From GM7GCV1 sp965221105 (GTDB lineage: Bacteria > Pseudomonadota > Gammaproteobacteria > Pseudomonadales > GM7GCV1), in NCBI GenBank assembly GCA_965221105.1, contig OZ244871.1:434001-498000 (forward strand): a stretch of DNA of 64,000 nucleotides. Reading direction: 5' to 3'. Position numbers and translations under genes: made by a program. Shown piece by piece: positions 27,667 through 37,055 of the stretch. Under the pieces are notes generated by a model. It saw only the letters and a list, made by a program, of their open reading frames with translations, was not told the origin of the DNA and ran no database searches. The number at the start of each line of letters is the position of its first letter. Position 1 is the first letter of the stretch.

Positions 27667-29193
27667 CTAGGTCGCCTTGCGTGCATTGTGCAGGCCGACC
27701 ACAGATGTTTCTCCACCGGATCGACCCGGCTGCCCTTTCGCCCTGTCATTGCGCAGAGCATCCAGTCGGTTGAGATACAGCTCGTCGACACCCCCGGTCA
27801 CATAGTCCCCGGTAAATATCGAGCACTCAAAGTCATCGACGTCCGGATTACCCTCCGCAGACGCGGCAATCAGGTCTTCAAGATCCTGGTATATCAGCCA
27901 GTCGACTTCAATGAGCTCGGCAATTTCCTCCGTGGTCCGACCATGGGCAATGAGCTCTGATACAGATGGCATGTCAATACCATAGACGTTCGGATAGCGC
28001 ACCGGTGGTGCTGCGGAAGCGAAATAGACCTTGGCCGCACCCGCATCTTTGGCCATCTGCACTATCTGTCTGCTGGTCGTGCCGCGTACGATTGAATCAT
28101 CCACCAGAAGTACATTCCGCCCTTCAAACTCGGGAGCGATAGTGTTGAGTTTTTGTCGCACCGACTTTTTGCGCACAGCCTGTCCTGGCATGATAAAGGT
28201 TCGGCCTATGTAGCGGTTTTTCATCAGACCTTCACGCAATTTGAGGCCCAACCGCTCAGCAAGCGCCTGCGCTTGCACCCGGCTGGTGTCTGGTATGGGT
28301 ATAACGACATCAATGTCGTGGTCCGGTCGCTCTCGCTCAATCTTTTGCGCCAGCTTGATGCCCTGCCGCAGCCGGGTCTTGTACACGTGAATATTGTCGA
28401 GCGTCGAGTCTGGGCGGGCCAGATACACATGCTCGAAGATGCATGGCACCAGCCTGGATACCGGAGAGCATTGTCTGGAATAAAAATGTCCTTCCCGGTC
28501 AATAAAGATCGCTTCTCCCGGCAGAACATCCCGCAGGCGCTGAAAGCCAAGCACCGAAAGCGCCGAAGACTCCGACGCGAGAATGTATTCGGTGCCACGT
28601 TTTTTTTCCTTCCTGCCAAGCACCAAGGGCCGTATCCCCAAGGGATCCCGAAAACCCAACAGTCCCTGGTTGGCAATCAGGGAAACGCATGCATAGGCTC
28701 CCTGGCATTTCGTGTGCAACCCATTGATTGCATTGAATATATCCTCTGGATTGATACTGACTTTACCGTTTTTCTCCAGTTCATGAGCGAGCACATTGAG
28801 CAACACTTCCGAGTCTGAATCAGTATTCAGGTGACGCAGGTCGCGTTCAAATATTGTGTTGCGCAGGTCGTCCGAGTTGATCAGGTTGCCATTGTGCGCA
28901 AGGCTGATGCCGTAGGGAGAGTTGACGTAGAACGGCTGCGCCAAAGCCGGACCTGAGCTGCCCGCCGTCGGATACCTGCAGTGCCCTATTCCGGTACTGC
29001 CAACCAGTTCAGTCATGTCATCCTGACTGAACACATCCCGTACCAGGCCATTCCCCTTTTTCTGGTGAAAGCGCCCCTGGTCACAGGTCACTATGCCCGC
29101 CGCATCCTGCCCGCGGTGCTGCAGCACCGTCAGCGCATCATAGAGCTTTTGATTCACGTTGCCCTTGCTGTGAATGCCAACCACACCGCACAT
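27667..29193 (-). CDS. purF: Amidophosphoribosyltransferase
   Basis: Catalyses the first committed step of purine synthesis, PRPP plus glutamine to phosphoribosylamine. 508 residues beginning MCGVVGIHSKG with the N-terminal nucleophile Cys2 of the glutaminase; the PRPP loop is NVLLVDDSIVRGTTSRQIV. The ATG at 29193 is set by the need to expose that Cys; 25 upstream codons are not conserved. It follows cvpA as in many gammaproteobacteria. Confidence 0.97.
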   Translation of the reverse strand: MCGVVGIHSKGNVNQKLYDALTVLQHRGQDAAGIVTCDQGRFHQKKGNGLVRDVFSQDDMTELVGSTGIGHCRYPTAGSSGPALAQPFYVNSPYGISLAHNGNLINSDDLRNTIFERDLRHLNTDSDSEVLLNVLAHELEKNGKVSINPEDIFNAINGLHTKCQGAYACVSLIANQGLLGFRDPLGIRPLVLGRKEKKRGTEYILASESSALSVLGFQRLRDVLPGEAIFIDREGHFYSRQCSPVSRLVPCIFEHVYLARPDSTLDNIHVYKTRLRQGIKLAQKIERERPDHDIDVVIPIPDTSRVQAQALAERLGLKLREGLMKNRYIGRTFIMPGQAVRKKSVRQKLNTIAPEFEGRNVLLVDDSIVRGTTSRQIVQMAKDAGAAKVYFASAAPPVRYPNVYGIDMPSVSELIAHGRTTEEIAELIEVDWLIYQDLEDLIAASAEGNPDVDDFECSIFTGDYVTGGVDELYLNRLDALRNDRAKGQPGRSGGETSVVGLHNARKAT

Positions 29194-29203
29194 ACCAGAA
29201 CCC

Positions 29204-29704
29204 TCAGACAAAGGTACTCTGTACCCAATGAGCCAGGTCAACCACCAGACCCGTTGCCCACTCTTCAAACTCCAAAAACACGGGAATCAACAGAGAGGCT
29301 GTCCACCAGGACTGTTCGGCAACCGGGCTCACCGATGGCAGTACAATCAGCAGCAGCAGAATGATCACGCACCCCCTCAAGATTCCAAATACAACACCAA
29401 GCGTCCTGTCGGTACCACTCAACCCGGACGCCTTCACCAGTTTGTGAACAAGCGCGCTGACCAAGCTGCCAATAATGAGCACAGTGACAAATACCAGCGC
29501 CCCTCCAGCGAGACCACGAATAATCAACCCGGCCGAATCCCCCAGCGGCAGATGCGCACCAGCCTGATCGTGGAACAGGTATGCCAGGAGTGCCGCTGCA
29601 ATCCAGTTTGCCAGTGAAAACACTTCTTTCACAAAGCCTCGAAACAGGCCGACCAGTGCTGAGATCACTACAACGCAGAGTATCGCGATATCGACACCAG
29701 TCAC
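29204..29704 (-). CDS. cvpA: CvpA family membrane protein
   Basis: Inner-membrane protein of the colicin V production family with about four hydrophobic segments (ILCVVVISALVGLFRGFVKE, FSLANWIAAALLAYLF, LVFVTVLIIGSLVSALV, LRGCVIILLLLIVLP). The RGFVKEVFSL motif is typical. A GTG at 29704 is taken as start because homology begins at TGVDIAIL; a longer frame lacks support. The gene precedes purF, its usual neighbour. Confidence 0.9.
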   Translation of the reverse strand: MTGVDIAILCVVVISALVGLFRGFVKEVFSLANWIAAALLAYLFHDQAGAHLPLGDSAGLIIRGLAGGALVFVTVLIIGSLVSALVHKLVKASGLSGTDRTLGVVFGILRGCVIILLLLIVLPSVSPVAEQSWWTASLLIPVFLEFEEWATGLVVDLAHWVQSTFV

Positions 29705-29804
29705 ATTAAAGTACCACAGAACTGAATGCCGGGATTGTAACAAAGCCGACAGACAATTAGCTCTGCTATTCAACGGCCTCTGCAGACAGAAACCGATCCT
29801 GAAA

Positions 29805-30326
29805 TCAGGGTTCAAACTTCATCAGAAGGCTTGAAACGCCAAGGATTTCGTCAACATCACGCTGATGCTGTACGGCTTCCTCCGCTCTCATATAAGGGCC
29901 GACCAATACCTTGTACAGGTCTGCCTCGTCAATCTGGGACAGTTTTCGGTGGTAGGCCCTGTAATTGCTGTCCACCAGGCGGTCACGAACTTCATCGGCC
30001 CGCTCCAGAGTTGAAAAGCTGCCAATCTGGATGACCCACGCATTGGGAAGCTGATCATCAAGTACCGGAGCATTCAATGCCTGTGCTCTATCGGCCGCCC
30101 GTCGAGGCATGAAGATACGCTGCGCAGATGTGCCTGAACCCGCGACTTCAGCAGCCTCTGTTTCAATTTCAAGTGGTTCAAAAAAGCGACTCTGTGGAGG
30201 AATCTGCGTGGAACGATCAACGTACACATCCCCGGTTGAATCGAGAAAAACCGAGTACAGAATAAACCCGAGAGAACACACTAAAGTGGCGCCCAATAGC
30301 CGCTCCGCCACCTGCCTCTTGTTCAT
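29805..30326 (-). CDS. SPOR-domain membrane protein (DedD-like)
   Basis: 173 residues: a short cytoplasmic N-terminus, one membrane segment (LLGATLVCSLGFILYSVFL), a periplasmic linker, and a C-terminal SPOR domain (AWVIQIGSFSTLERADEVRD to YKVLVGPYMRAEEAVQHQRD) that binds denuded septal peptidoglycan. The location between folC and cvpA is that of dedD. It overlaps folC by four bases. Confidence 0.92.
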   Translation of the reverse strand: MNKRQVAERLLGATLVCSLGFILYSVFLDSTGDVYVDRSTQIPPQSRFFEPLEIETEAAEVAGSGTSAQRIFMPRRAADRAQALNAPVLDDQLPNAWVIQIGSFSTLERADEVRDRLVDSNYRAYHRKLSQIDEADLYKVLVGPYMRAEEAVQHQRDVDEILGVSSLLMKFEP

Positions 30327-31570
30327 CGCGTGCCTCCAAAACAGTCAAGGAATGCGCCTACAGTATAAAACGAGCCAAACACGACCGCAGTAGCCATTTC
30401 GGAGAAATAATCTGCAACCCGCTCAACTGCACCCACGGCAATAATCTGTTCCGCGTCCACCCCCAGCTCCAAAAGACACCGCCTCTGGGTCTCCACAGAA
30501 GCAGCGCGAGGAGTACTCGTCTGCACCAGATACCAGGTATCCACCTGAATTTGCAGGGGTGCAAAGATCTCAGCTAGGGGTTTATCCGCCATGACTCCAG
30601 CAATCGCCGAAATACTGCCAACGCCATCCTGCCGCAGCCGAGTCGCCAGGTAGTGTGCAGACTGGGCGTTGTGGGCGACATCGAGGATACAGTGAGTCTG
30701 CCCCACCTGGAGATGCTGGTACCGTCCCGGCAAGGCGACATCTGCCAGCACTTCAGCAGAGTGCCTATCCATTTGATATCCGAGCAGTCGGTATGCAGTG
30801 ACCGCAGCGAGTACGCTCTCCTGCGGGAGATTCGGACACCGCAGGCTCACAAACTCCATGAGATCCCCGGGGAATCGCAGTTCTATATCCAGTGTCGATC
30901 CCGAAAGAGTACAGAAAATTTCCCTGTTGCGAATGAAGGGCTGCGCTCCAATCTCGGTGATGTGTTTCGTTACCGAAACAGGAACATCCTCGGAAGCAAA
31001 AATAGCCGGACGTCCCGCCCTGTATATCCCTGCCTTTTCGAAACCAATTGATTCCAGATCAGACCCCAGCCAGTCAGTGTGATCCAGCGCAACGCCAGTT
31101 ACGACCGATATTTCCGGATCTAGGATATTCACTGCGTCCAGACGACCACCCAAGCCAACTTCAGCGAGCAGAAAGTCAACGGACCTCGTGTCCAGCACTG
31201 CACAGGCTGCCAAAGTTGTAAACTCGAAATAGGTCAAGGGCACATCTGCACGCACCTGTTCCACGCGCCTAAAAGCTGCGACCAATTCCGGATCGGTAAC
31301 AGCAGCACCCTGGCACCGAACGCGTTCGTTGAACGACTGCAAATGCGGTGAACTGTATGCACCAACCTCCGCACCATCGGCCAGCAACAGGGCCTCGAGA
31401 GCAGCAAGCGTTGAGCCCTTGCCATTGGTTCCACCGATCAGGACGACGCGGGATGGATGTGTGAGCGACAGGCGGCGGTACACCGCTTCGATGCGATCCA
31501 GACCAAGTTCGATTTTTTCAAGGTTCAGCGACTCAAGCCTTGCCTGCCATTGCTGAATTGAGTGCGACAT
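30323..31570 (-). CDS. folC: Folylpolyglutamate synthase / dihydrofolate synthase
   Basis: Adds glutamate to dihydropteroate and to folates. 415 residues with VVLIGGTNGKGSTLAALEAL (P-loop), the FEFTTLAA region, the DHTDWLGSDLESIGFEKAGI motif and a C-terminal Mur-ligase-like domain with ILDVAHNAQSAHYLA. In pseudomonads accD lies between trpF and folC; here trpA is directly upstream (18-base gap) and accD is absent. Confidence 0.95.
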   Translation of the reverse strand: MSHSIQQWQARLESLNLEKIELGLDRIEAVYRRLSLTHPSRVVLIGGTNGKGSTLAALEALLLADGAEVGAYSSPHLQSFNERVRCQGAAVTDPELVAAFRRVEQVRADVPLTYFEFTTLAACAVLDTRSVDFLLAEVGLGGRLDAVNILDPEISVVTGVALDHTDWLGSDLESIGFEKAGIYRAGRPAIFASEDVPVSVTKHITEIGAQPFIRNREIFCTLSGSTLDIELRFPGDLMEFVSLRCPNLPQESVLAAVTAYRLLGYQMDRHSAEVLADVALPGRYQHLQVGQTHCILDVAHNAQSAHYLATRLRQDGVGSISAIAGVMADKPLAEIFAPLQIQVDTWYLVQTSTPRAASVETQRRCLLELGVDAEQIIAVGAVERVADYFSEMATAVVFGSFYTVGAFLDCFGGTR

Positions 31571-31587
31571 TTCCGGATCCGGACCGC

Positions 31588-32385
31588 TCAGTCTATGGCA
31601 GCACGCATGTCCGCCACCAGACTGCGGGCGTGTTGCAGTCCCTGTTCAAATGTCGGCGCTTGAGCGACAGCTTCAACGATGGCACTGCCGACCACTGCGC
31701 CATCAGCAACCCTGACAACAGCCTCGGCCGAAGCGGGATCCTTGATACCAAATCCGACACAGACCGGCAGAGTTGTTCTTGAGCGAATATCTGCGAGCCT
31801 GGCCTCAACCGACGATATATCCAGCGACGCTGCGCCCGTGACCCCCTTGAGAGAGACGTAGTAGAGAAAACCGCTCGCCATCGCGACGATCTTTTCAATC
31901 CGTTCGTTGGTCGTCGTTGGTGCCAGGAGAAAAACGTTGTAGAGACCTTGCTGGTGCAGTATCTCACTGAACGCACCAGCCTCCTCCGGCGGAATATCTA
32001 CAGTCAGGGCAGCGTCTGCGCCGGATTGAGCGGCACGGCGGGCAAATATTTCGTACCCCATCCACTCAATTGGATTGGCGTATCCCATAAGCACAACTGG
32101 CGTGCCCTGATCGGATTGGCGAAACTCTCCGACCATCCCGAAGATATCGCTCAGCCCAACGTGCTGGGCAAGCGCCCTTTCATGCGCGTGCTGAATGGTG
32201 GGCCCCTCGGCCGAGGGATCGGAGAATGGCACGCCCAATTCGATAATATCAGTGCCAGCTGCCACCAGTTCATGCAGCAGGGGCACAGTCGCCGCGGGAT
32301 TGGGGTCACCTGCCACCACATAGGACACCAGCGCTTTCCGGCCGGAAGCCGCCAGTGCATCCAGGGTCGCTTGTATCCGATTCAC
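31588..32385 (-). CDS. trpA: Tryptophan synthase alpha subunit
   Basis: Cleaves indole-glycerol phosphate to indole and glyceraldehyde 3-phosphate. 265 residues, TIM barrel with catalytic Glu in DIIELGVPFSDPSAEGP and Asp in ALTVDIPPEEA, and the phosphate-binding LPVCVGFGIKDPASAE and GAVVGSAIVEA. Follows trpB by 36 bases; the product indole is channelled to the beta subunit. Confidence 0.96.
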   Translation of the reverse strand: MNRIQATLDALAASGRKALVSYVVAGDPNPAATVPLLHELVAAGTDIIELGVPFSDPSAEGPTIQHAHERALAQHVGLSDIFGMVGEFRQSDQGTPVVLMGYANPIEWMGYEIFARRAAQSGADAALTVDIPPEEAGAFSEILHQQGLYNVFLLAPTTTNERIEKIVAMASGFLYYVSLKGVTGAASLDISSVEARLADIRSRTTLPVCVGFGIKDPASAEAVVRVADGAVVGSAIVEAVAQAPTFEQGLQHARSLVADMRAAID

Positions 32386-32421
32386 AAGAAGGTCTCAGAA
32401 GTTGCGCACAGCGGCGCGCCG

Positions 32422-33642
32422 CTACTGCTCAATTCCATCCATCGCTGCGACGGTATGTATATCCTTGTCACCCCGCCCCGACAGGTTGACCAGCACAATC
32501 TGGCCCCTGTCTGCATCGGCGGCCAACTTGGTCGCGTAGGCCAGAGCGTGACTCGATTCCAGGGCTGGGATAATGCCTTCGACCCGCGTCAGTTCACGAA
32601 ATGCCGCCAAGGCTTCGTCATCATTCACCGCCACATAATTGACGCGCCCCAGATCCTTGAGCCAGGAATGCTCCGGACCAACACCGGGGTAGTCCAGTCC
32701 TGCAGACACAGAATGAGTTTCCATAATCTGACCATCGTCATCAGCCATGAGATAGGTCCTGTTCCCATGCAGGATTCCAGGCTTTCCGGACGAAAGCGGG
32801 GCGGCGTGCTTGCCGCTTTCAACGCCATACCCTCCTGCCTCGACTCCATACATACTGACCTCTGTATCGCCGAGAAAGGGATGAAACAACCCGATCGCAT
32901 TGGAACCTCCGCCAACACAGGCCACCAGTGCGTCGGGCAATCGATTGGTCATGTCCAGACACTGCGCCCTCGCCTCGCGACCAATTACAGACTGGAAATC
33001 CCTGACCAGTTGAGGATAGGGATGTGGTCCAGCGGCCGTTCCGATGACATAAAATGTTGTATCGACGTTGGTCACCCAATCCCGCAACGCCTCATTCAGC
33101 GCATCCTTGAGCGTGCGTGAGCCGGATGTAACGGGGATGACCTCAGCACCGAGCAGCTTCATGCGATAGACATTCATTTTTTGCCGTTCGATATCTTCGG
33201 CACCCATGTAGACGACGCATTCGAGCCCAAGGCGTGCCGCAATTGTCGCGCTGGCCACCCCATGCTGGCCGGCACCAGTCTCGGCAATGATGCGCTTCTT
33301 GCCGGTGTGCTTGGCCAGCAGTGCCTGCCCGATCGTATTGTTGATTTTGTGTGCACCGGTGTGATTGAGGTCCTCGCGCTTGAGAAAAATCTGGGCGCCA
33401 CCCACCTTCAACGTCAGGCGTTCAGCGAAATACAGGGGCGAGGGTCGCCCCACATAATGGTCCAGATCATGATCGATCTCGGCGAGAAACTCGGGATCAC
33501 TCCGCAGGCGTGCATATATCTCCCCAAGTTCATCGAGGGCCGATATCAGTGTTTCGGCAACATAGCGCCCGCCATAGGGTCCAAATCGACCCGAATCATC
33601 GGGGAACTGATCAAACGCGGGCGTGTCCGTTGAATGAGGCAT
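32422..33642 (-). CDS. trpB: Tryptophan synthase beta subunit
   Basis: PLP enzyme joining indole and serine. 406 residues from the ATG at 33642 (MPHSTDTPAFDQFPDDSGRF); the frame runs 15 codons further up without homology. Signature with the cofactor lysine is LNHTGAHKINNTIGQALLAK, the indole tunnel TGAGQHGVASA follows, and the phosphate loop is VGGGSNAIGLFH. Part of trpF-trpB-trpA. Confidence 0.97.
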   Translation of the reverse strand: MPHSTDTPAFDQFPDDSGRFGPYGGRYVAETLISALDELGEIYARLRSDPEFLAEIDHDLDHYVGRPSPLYFAERLTLKVGGAQIFLKREDLNHTGAHKINNTIGQALLAKHTGKKRIIAETGAGQHGVASATIAARLGLECVVYMGAEDIERQKMNVYRMKLLGAEVIPVTSGSRTLKDALNEALRDWVTNVDTTFYVIGTAAGPHPYPQLVRDFQSVIGREARAQCLDMTNRLPDALVACVGGGSNAIGLFHPFLGDTEVSMYGVEAGGYGVESGKHAAPLSSGKPGILHGNRTYLMADDDGQIMETHSVSAGLDYPGVGPEHSWLKDLGRVNYVAVNDDEALAAFRELTRVEGIIPALESSHALAYATKLAADADRGQIVLVNLSGRGDKDIHTVAAMDGIEQ

Positions 33643-33677
33643 GGCGGGATACAGTCCGATGGTACGACTTCCGTCTG

Positions 33678-34355
33678 TCAGGCGCACAGGGCAGCGTCGG
33701 CTTGCCGCACCCGGGTCAGAAAGGCTCGTATTCTATCAGCATCTTTCACACCCGGCGCACTTTCAACACCACTGCTGACATCTACAGCATAGGGTTTCAA
33801 CTCCCGTATGGCACGAGAGACATTTTCAGGATGCAACCCACCGGCCAGGATCACCTGTTGATCCACCTCGGGCACAAGACCCCAGTCGAATACTTCGCCC
33901 GTACCGCCCGGTGTGCCCGGCATGCAGGTGTCGAACAAGATGGCACAGGCCTGTGCATGACTGTCAATTGCAGACCGCAGCTGCTCATCCTCCAGGGCAC
34001 CCGCTCTGACGGTACGTTTTTCCTTCTCGCCTCCAACCCGCAGTGCCTTGATGTACGGTATGCCGAATTGCCCGCAATATGAGGCAGATTCGTTGCCGTG
34101 AAACTGCAGGATCTGAAGCGGAATTCGGTCGAGTACACCTCGAACGCGTTCCGGGCTGGCATCAACAAAGAGGCCCACGATCGAGACAAAAGCCGGTATC
34201 TGTGCAGCAATTTCTGCCGCTGTTTTCAGATCCACATGTCTGGGGCTGGGTGAATAAAACACCAGCCCAAGCGCATCGGCTCCCGCGGATACAGCACAGA
34301 AGACATCAGATGCCCTGGTAATACCGCAGATTTTTACTCGTGTTCTCATATTCAT
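33678..34355 (-). CDS. trpF: Phosphoribosylanthranilate isomerase
   Basis: Third step of tryptophan synthesis after anthranilate. 225 residues, TIM barrel, with the N-terminal catalytic cysteine in RVKICGITRASD, GLVFYSPSPRHV, the LQFHGNES strand, catalytic Asp in ILFDTCMPGTPGGTG and phosphate binding in LAGGLHPENV and VDVSSGVES. The start may be the ATG two codons further in. Lies 36 bases upstream of the trpB start. Confidence 0.95.
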   Translation of the reverse strand: MNMRTRVKICGITRASDVFCAVSAGADALGLVFYSPSPRHVDLKTAAEIAAQIPAFVSIVGLFVDASPERVRGVLDRIPLQILQFHGNESASYCGQFGIPYIKALRVGGEKEKRTVRAGALEDEQLRSAIDSHAQACAILFDTCMPGTPGGTGEVFDWGLVPEVDQQVILAGGLHPENVSRAIRELKPYAVDVSSGVESAPGVKDADRIRAFLTRVRQADAALCA

Positions 34356-34394
34356 ATATGGAATGCCCCCATGTCCCGGCTGCAGGTTGTGCTC

Positions 34395-35297
34395 TCACGC
34401 CAGAGGTTCAGCCAAAAAGTCCGGCCCGGCGACAGTCTGCGGAAGTGAAAAATCAGCAGGATACCCCACTTTGACCAGATAGAGGCCGTGAGGGGGCGCT
34501 GTTATTCCCGCCTGAGTGCGGTCACGCAAGTGCACAATTCTCAACATCTCATTCTCGGGCGAATCTCCACGACCAATATCCAGAAGAAGTCCGGCGATAT
34601 TTCTGACCATGTGCAACAGAAATGCATTGGCGCTGATTTCGATCACCACAATATTGCCTCGGCGGTAGACCCGCGTATCCCGCACACATCGGAAAGGCGA
34701 GCGGGACTGGCACCCGGAACCGCGGAACGAACTGAAATCACGTTCACCCCGTATTGTGCACAGTGCCCTGTCCATGCGCGCTGCGTCCAGTGGGTCGCGC
34801 ACCCAGGCAAGCCCATGATGCAGCAGCGCGGGGCGAGTCTGCGTATTGGCGATCAGGTACCTGTAGGTTCTGTATGTAGCGGAAAACCGTGCGTGAAAAT
34901 GAGCAGGTACCTCCGTCGCCCATTTGACCACGATGCTGCGATCGACCGATGCATTCACACCCTGCAGCCAGTTGTGTGCGCCACGCACAGCCTGTGTATC
35001 AAAGTGGACAACCTGCCCGGTTGCATGAACGCCTGTATCGGTTCGGCCGGCACAGACCAGGGATACGGGCTGGTCGGCGACTGAGGATAGCGCTGACTCA
35101 AGGGTTTCCTGAACCGAAGGCGAATGTATCTGTCTCTGCCAGCCACAATAGGGTTTGCCGTCGTATTCAATTCCGAGAGCGAAGCGGTGCACCCCCGGTG
35201 GCAGTTGCCGACCCGCGGGAACCCGGGCATTGGTTGTGTAGTGCCAGGGGGTTCCGGATTGCCCTGAATCGGGGCCGTCAAATGCGTCCTTGGGCAC
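34395..35297 (-). CDS. truA: tRNA pseudouridine synthase A
   Basis: Makes pseudouridine at positions 38-40 of tRNA anticodon arms. 300 residues, with the catalytic Asp in CAGRTDTGVHATGQVVHFD and the family stretches YDGKPYCGWQRQ, RTYRYLI and HMVRNIAGLLLDIGRG. About 40 residues before the conserved start (HRFALGIEYDG) make its N-terminus longer than usual; an internal start is possible. Confidence 0.94.
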   Translation of the reverse strand: MPKDAFDGPDSGQSGTPWHYTTNARVPAGRQLPPGVHRFALGIEYDGKPYCGWQRQIHSPSVQETLESALSSVADQPVSLVCAGRTDTGVHATGQVVHFDTQAVRGAHNWLQGVNASVDRSIVVKWATEVPAHFHARFSATYRTYRYLIANTQTRPALLHHGLAWVRDPLDAARMDRALCTIRGERDFSSFRGSGCQSRSPFRCVRDTRVYRRGNIVVIEISANAFLLHMVRNIAGLLLDIGRGDSPENEMLRIVHLRDRTQAGITAPPHGLYLVKVGYPADFSLPQTVAGPDFLAEPLA

Positions 35298-35308
35298 GGA
35301 TCGATCGA

Positions 35309-36255
35309 CTATCCAAGTCCCTCAATCCGTGCGGCAAGCTCCTGGGCAGCCGCCTTGTACTCATCAGCGCCCTCTGCGAGGACTTCGTCGATGAGATCCA
35401 GTGCACCTGACATATCACCCAGTTCCAGATAGGCTTCGGCCAATTGGAGTTTGATAGACGTCTCCTCTTCGAGGCTGGAGTCAAGCATATCGAGATCGTC
35501 ATCTCCGAAATCAACCTCTCCAAGAATATCCCTCAGCGGATCATCGTCCTCACCCAGGTTCGGAGCCTCACCGGGATCCGGAACTTGAGCCGGACTCCTG
35601 GCAGCATCCTGCCCTTGATCAGGACGATCGTGGTCCCCGCCCCTGCCTAAATCGGCATCTATGTTCTGGTCTGCACTCGAGTCATTCGCGACACTGCCCT
35701 CTGTTTCTCCCGACACATCAGCGGTGCCATCCTCACCCAGGTCAGCCAGAAGATTGTCCATGTCGCCTTCAGGGTCAGTTCCAGCACCCTCGCCCGGATC
35801 GGATCCGGTGCCGGATATCAGATCAGACGCCAGGGAGTTCAGTTCCTCGATCTCTTCTTCAAGATCATCAGGAATGTGTGAAAGATTCAGGTCGGCATGT
35901 AGACCGGGATCCTCTCCAACTCCCCCGGCATTGGTGTGGGCGTTTTCGCCAGCATCCATGGGGGGGTGCTCCATATTCCCGGCTTCGGAGAGATTTGAAT
36001 CACCAACATTCAATGCCCCGAAGTGCTCTTCGCCCTGCAGACCGGTGTCCTCCTGGACTTGCCCTGCGTCTGGCGACTCGGTAGATCCGTGTTTGGTGGC
36101 CTGTGTCATCCGCTGTTCCGGTTTCTGGAATTCCAGTCTCATGTTCGGCATCACCTGGAGTCTCTCTACCCACAGCCACAGGGGTCTCCAGACTGTCATC
36201 TTCGTCACTGGAATCTATAGACTCCCCGGACAGATCAGCCCCGCCATACTCGTCA
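35309..36255 (-). pseudogene. fimV 3' part, 5'-truncated and frameshifted
   Basis: The C-terminal EETSIKLQLAEAYLELGDMS and GALDLIDEVLAEGADEYKAA form the conserved FimV C-terminal TPR motif, preceded by a long acidic, Asp/Glu/Gly-rich region as in FimV. FimV is a peptidoglycan-binding inner-membrane protein for type IV pili and twitching, usually 600-900 residues with an N-terminal LysM domain. Here only about 300 residues remain. Upstream of about 36110 the acidic reading (SIDSSDEDDSLETPVAVG) continues in another frame to a TAA near 36255, where foreign DNA begins. The position between asd and truA confirms identity. Confidence 0.8.
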
Positions 36256-36351
36256 GTTTACACTGTAGAGCATAATCTTTGTCTTTATCTCGGCATGCAC
36301 TGCTTACTTGCTGGTCGCTCTCGCGGTAGAGCACCAAATAAGGCGCTGCAC

Positions 36352-36590
36352 TAATAATCTCTCAGCGACCGCAGGATTATACCTGCATCAACGACATGCA
36401 CACCGTCACATTCGCTGTTTCCTGTCTCATTCTCAGGCACGAACAGCGCCCTGACGATTTCTTTGCCCGCCACTTCGGGGAGATGGCTTACGTCTTTGAC
36501 GCTGAGATTCCTAGCATGCCTCTGAATTTGGCTCGACAATTTGGCTTCGCCGACCAAGAGTTTCCCACCATCGACTGAACGCGCCACCAA
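36352..36590 (-). pseudogene. DUF234 / AAA ATPase C-terminal fragment
   Basis: MVARSVDGGKLLVGEAKLSS and HLPEVAGKEIVRALFVPE match the DUF234 end of archaeal-type AAA ATPases often found in mobile regions. Only 79 codons remain; the ATPase domain is absent upstream, where a nucleotidyltransferase gene on the other strand starts. Confidence 0.6.
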
Positions 36591-36601
36591 TCAGCCGGGT
36601 T

Positions 36602-36892
36602 GTGCTCTACGGAAGTCAGGCTCGGGGCGGTCATCACGAAGACAGTGACATTGATGTCGCGGTTGTTTTTAGCGGTTCGCCTCCCGATCAATATCCTTGG
36701 GATCTGCTCCACCGTCTGACGGATGTGGCGTACGGAGTGGACTTCAGCCGCGACTTCAATGTCCACCTTCCGCCTCGACTCATCTTCGAAAGGCAACTGA
36801 GGGAGACGGAAGTCACCCACAACCCGGAGTTCTACCAGAACATCCTGCAGGATGGCGTTGAATGGATCAGCGGTGAACCCCATGCAGGATGA
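36602..36892 (+). CDS. MNT-type minimal nucleotidyltransferase (N-terminally short)
   Basis: Nucleotidyltransferase antitoxin of MNT/HEPN pairs. The active-site motif LYGSQARGGHHEDSDIDVAV is complete, followed by a normal body of about 96 residues. The usual 15-25 residues before the first strand are missing, with a GTG directly at the strand, so the gene may be 5'-truncated at the junction with the DUF234 fragment. It overlaps the HEPN partner. Confidence 0.75.
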   Translation: MLYGSQARGGHHEDSDIDVAVVFSGSPPDQYPWDLLHRLTDVAYGVDFSRDFNVHLPPRLIFERQLRETEVTHNPEFYQNILQDGVEWISGEPHAG

Positions 36893-37055
36893 AGAGCACA
36901 TTGAGCGAGCGCTTTACAATCTCGAGGCTGCCCGGTACAACATGGATTCGGGTTTTTTCGAAGTGGCACTGAACCGCTGTTACTACGCAGCCTTCGAACC
37001 GGCGTGCGTCGCACTGCGCACGCCCGGCTTCCCTGTGCCCAAGATCCATAGATGA
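36882..37055 (+). pseudogene. HEPN-domain toxin, truncated
   Basis: MQDEEHIERALYNLEAARYN and EVALNRCYYAAFEPACVALR are the first two helices of a HEPN toxin. The frame ends after 57 codons; pieces that could be the last helices appear in other frames up to about 37270. The R-x4-6-H RNase motif is not in the remaining frame, so the toxin is likely dead. Confidence 0.7.

Noticed and set aside
31948..33120. 390-codon plus-strand frame over trpA and trpB
   Set aside because: Antisense to two clear trp genes.
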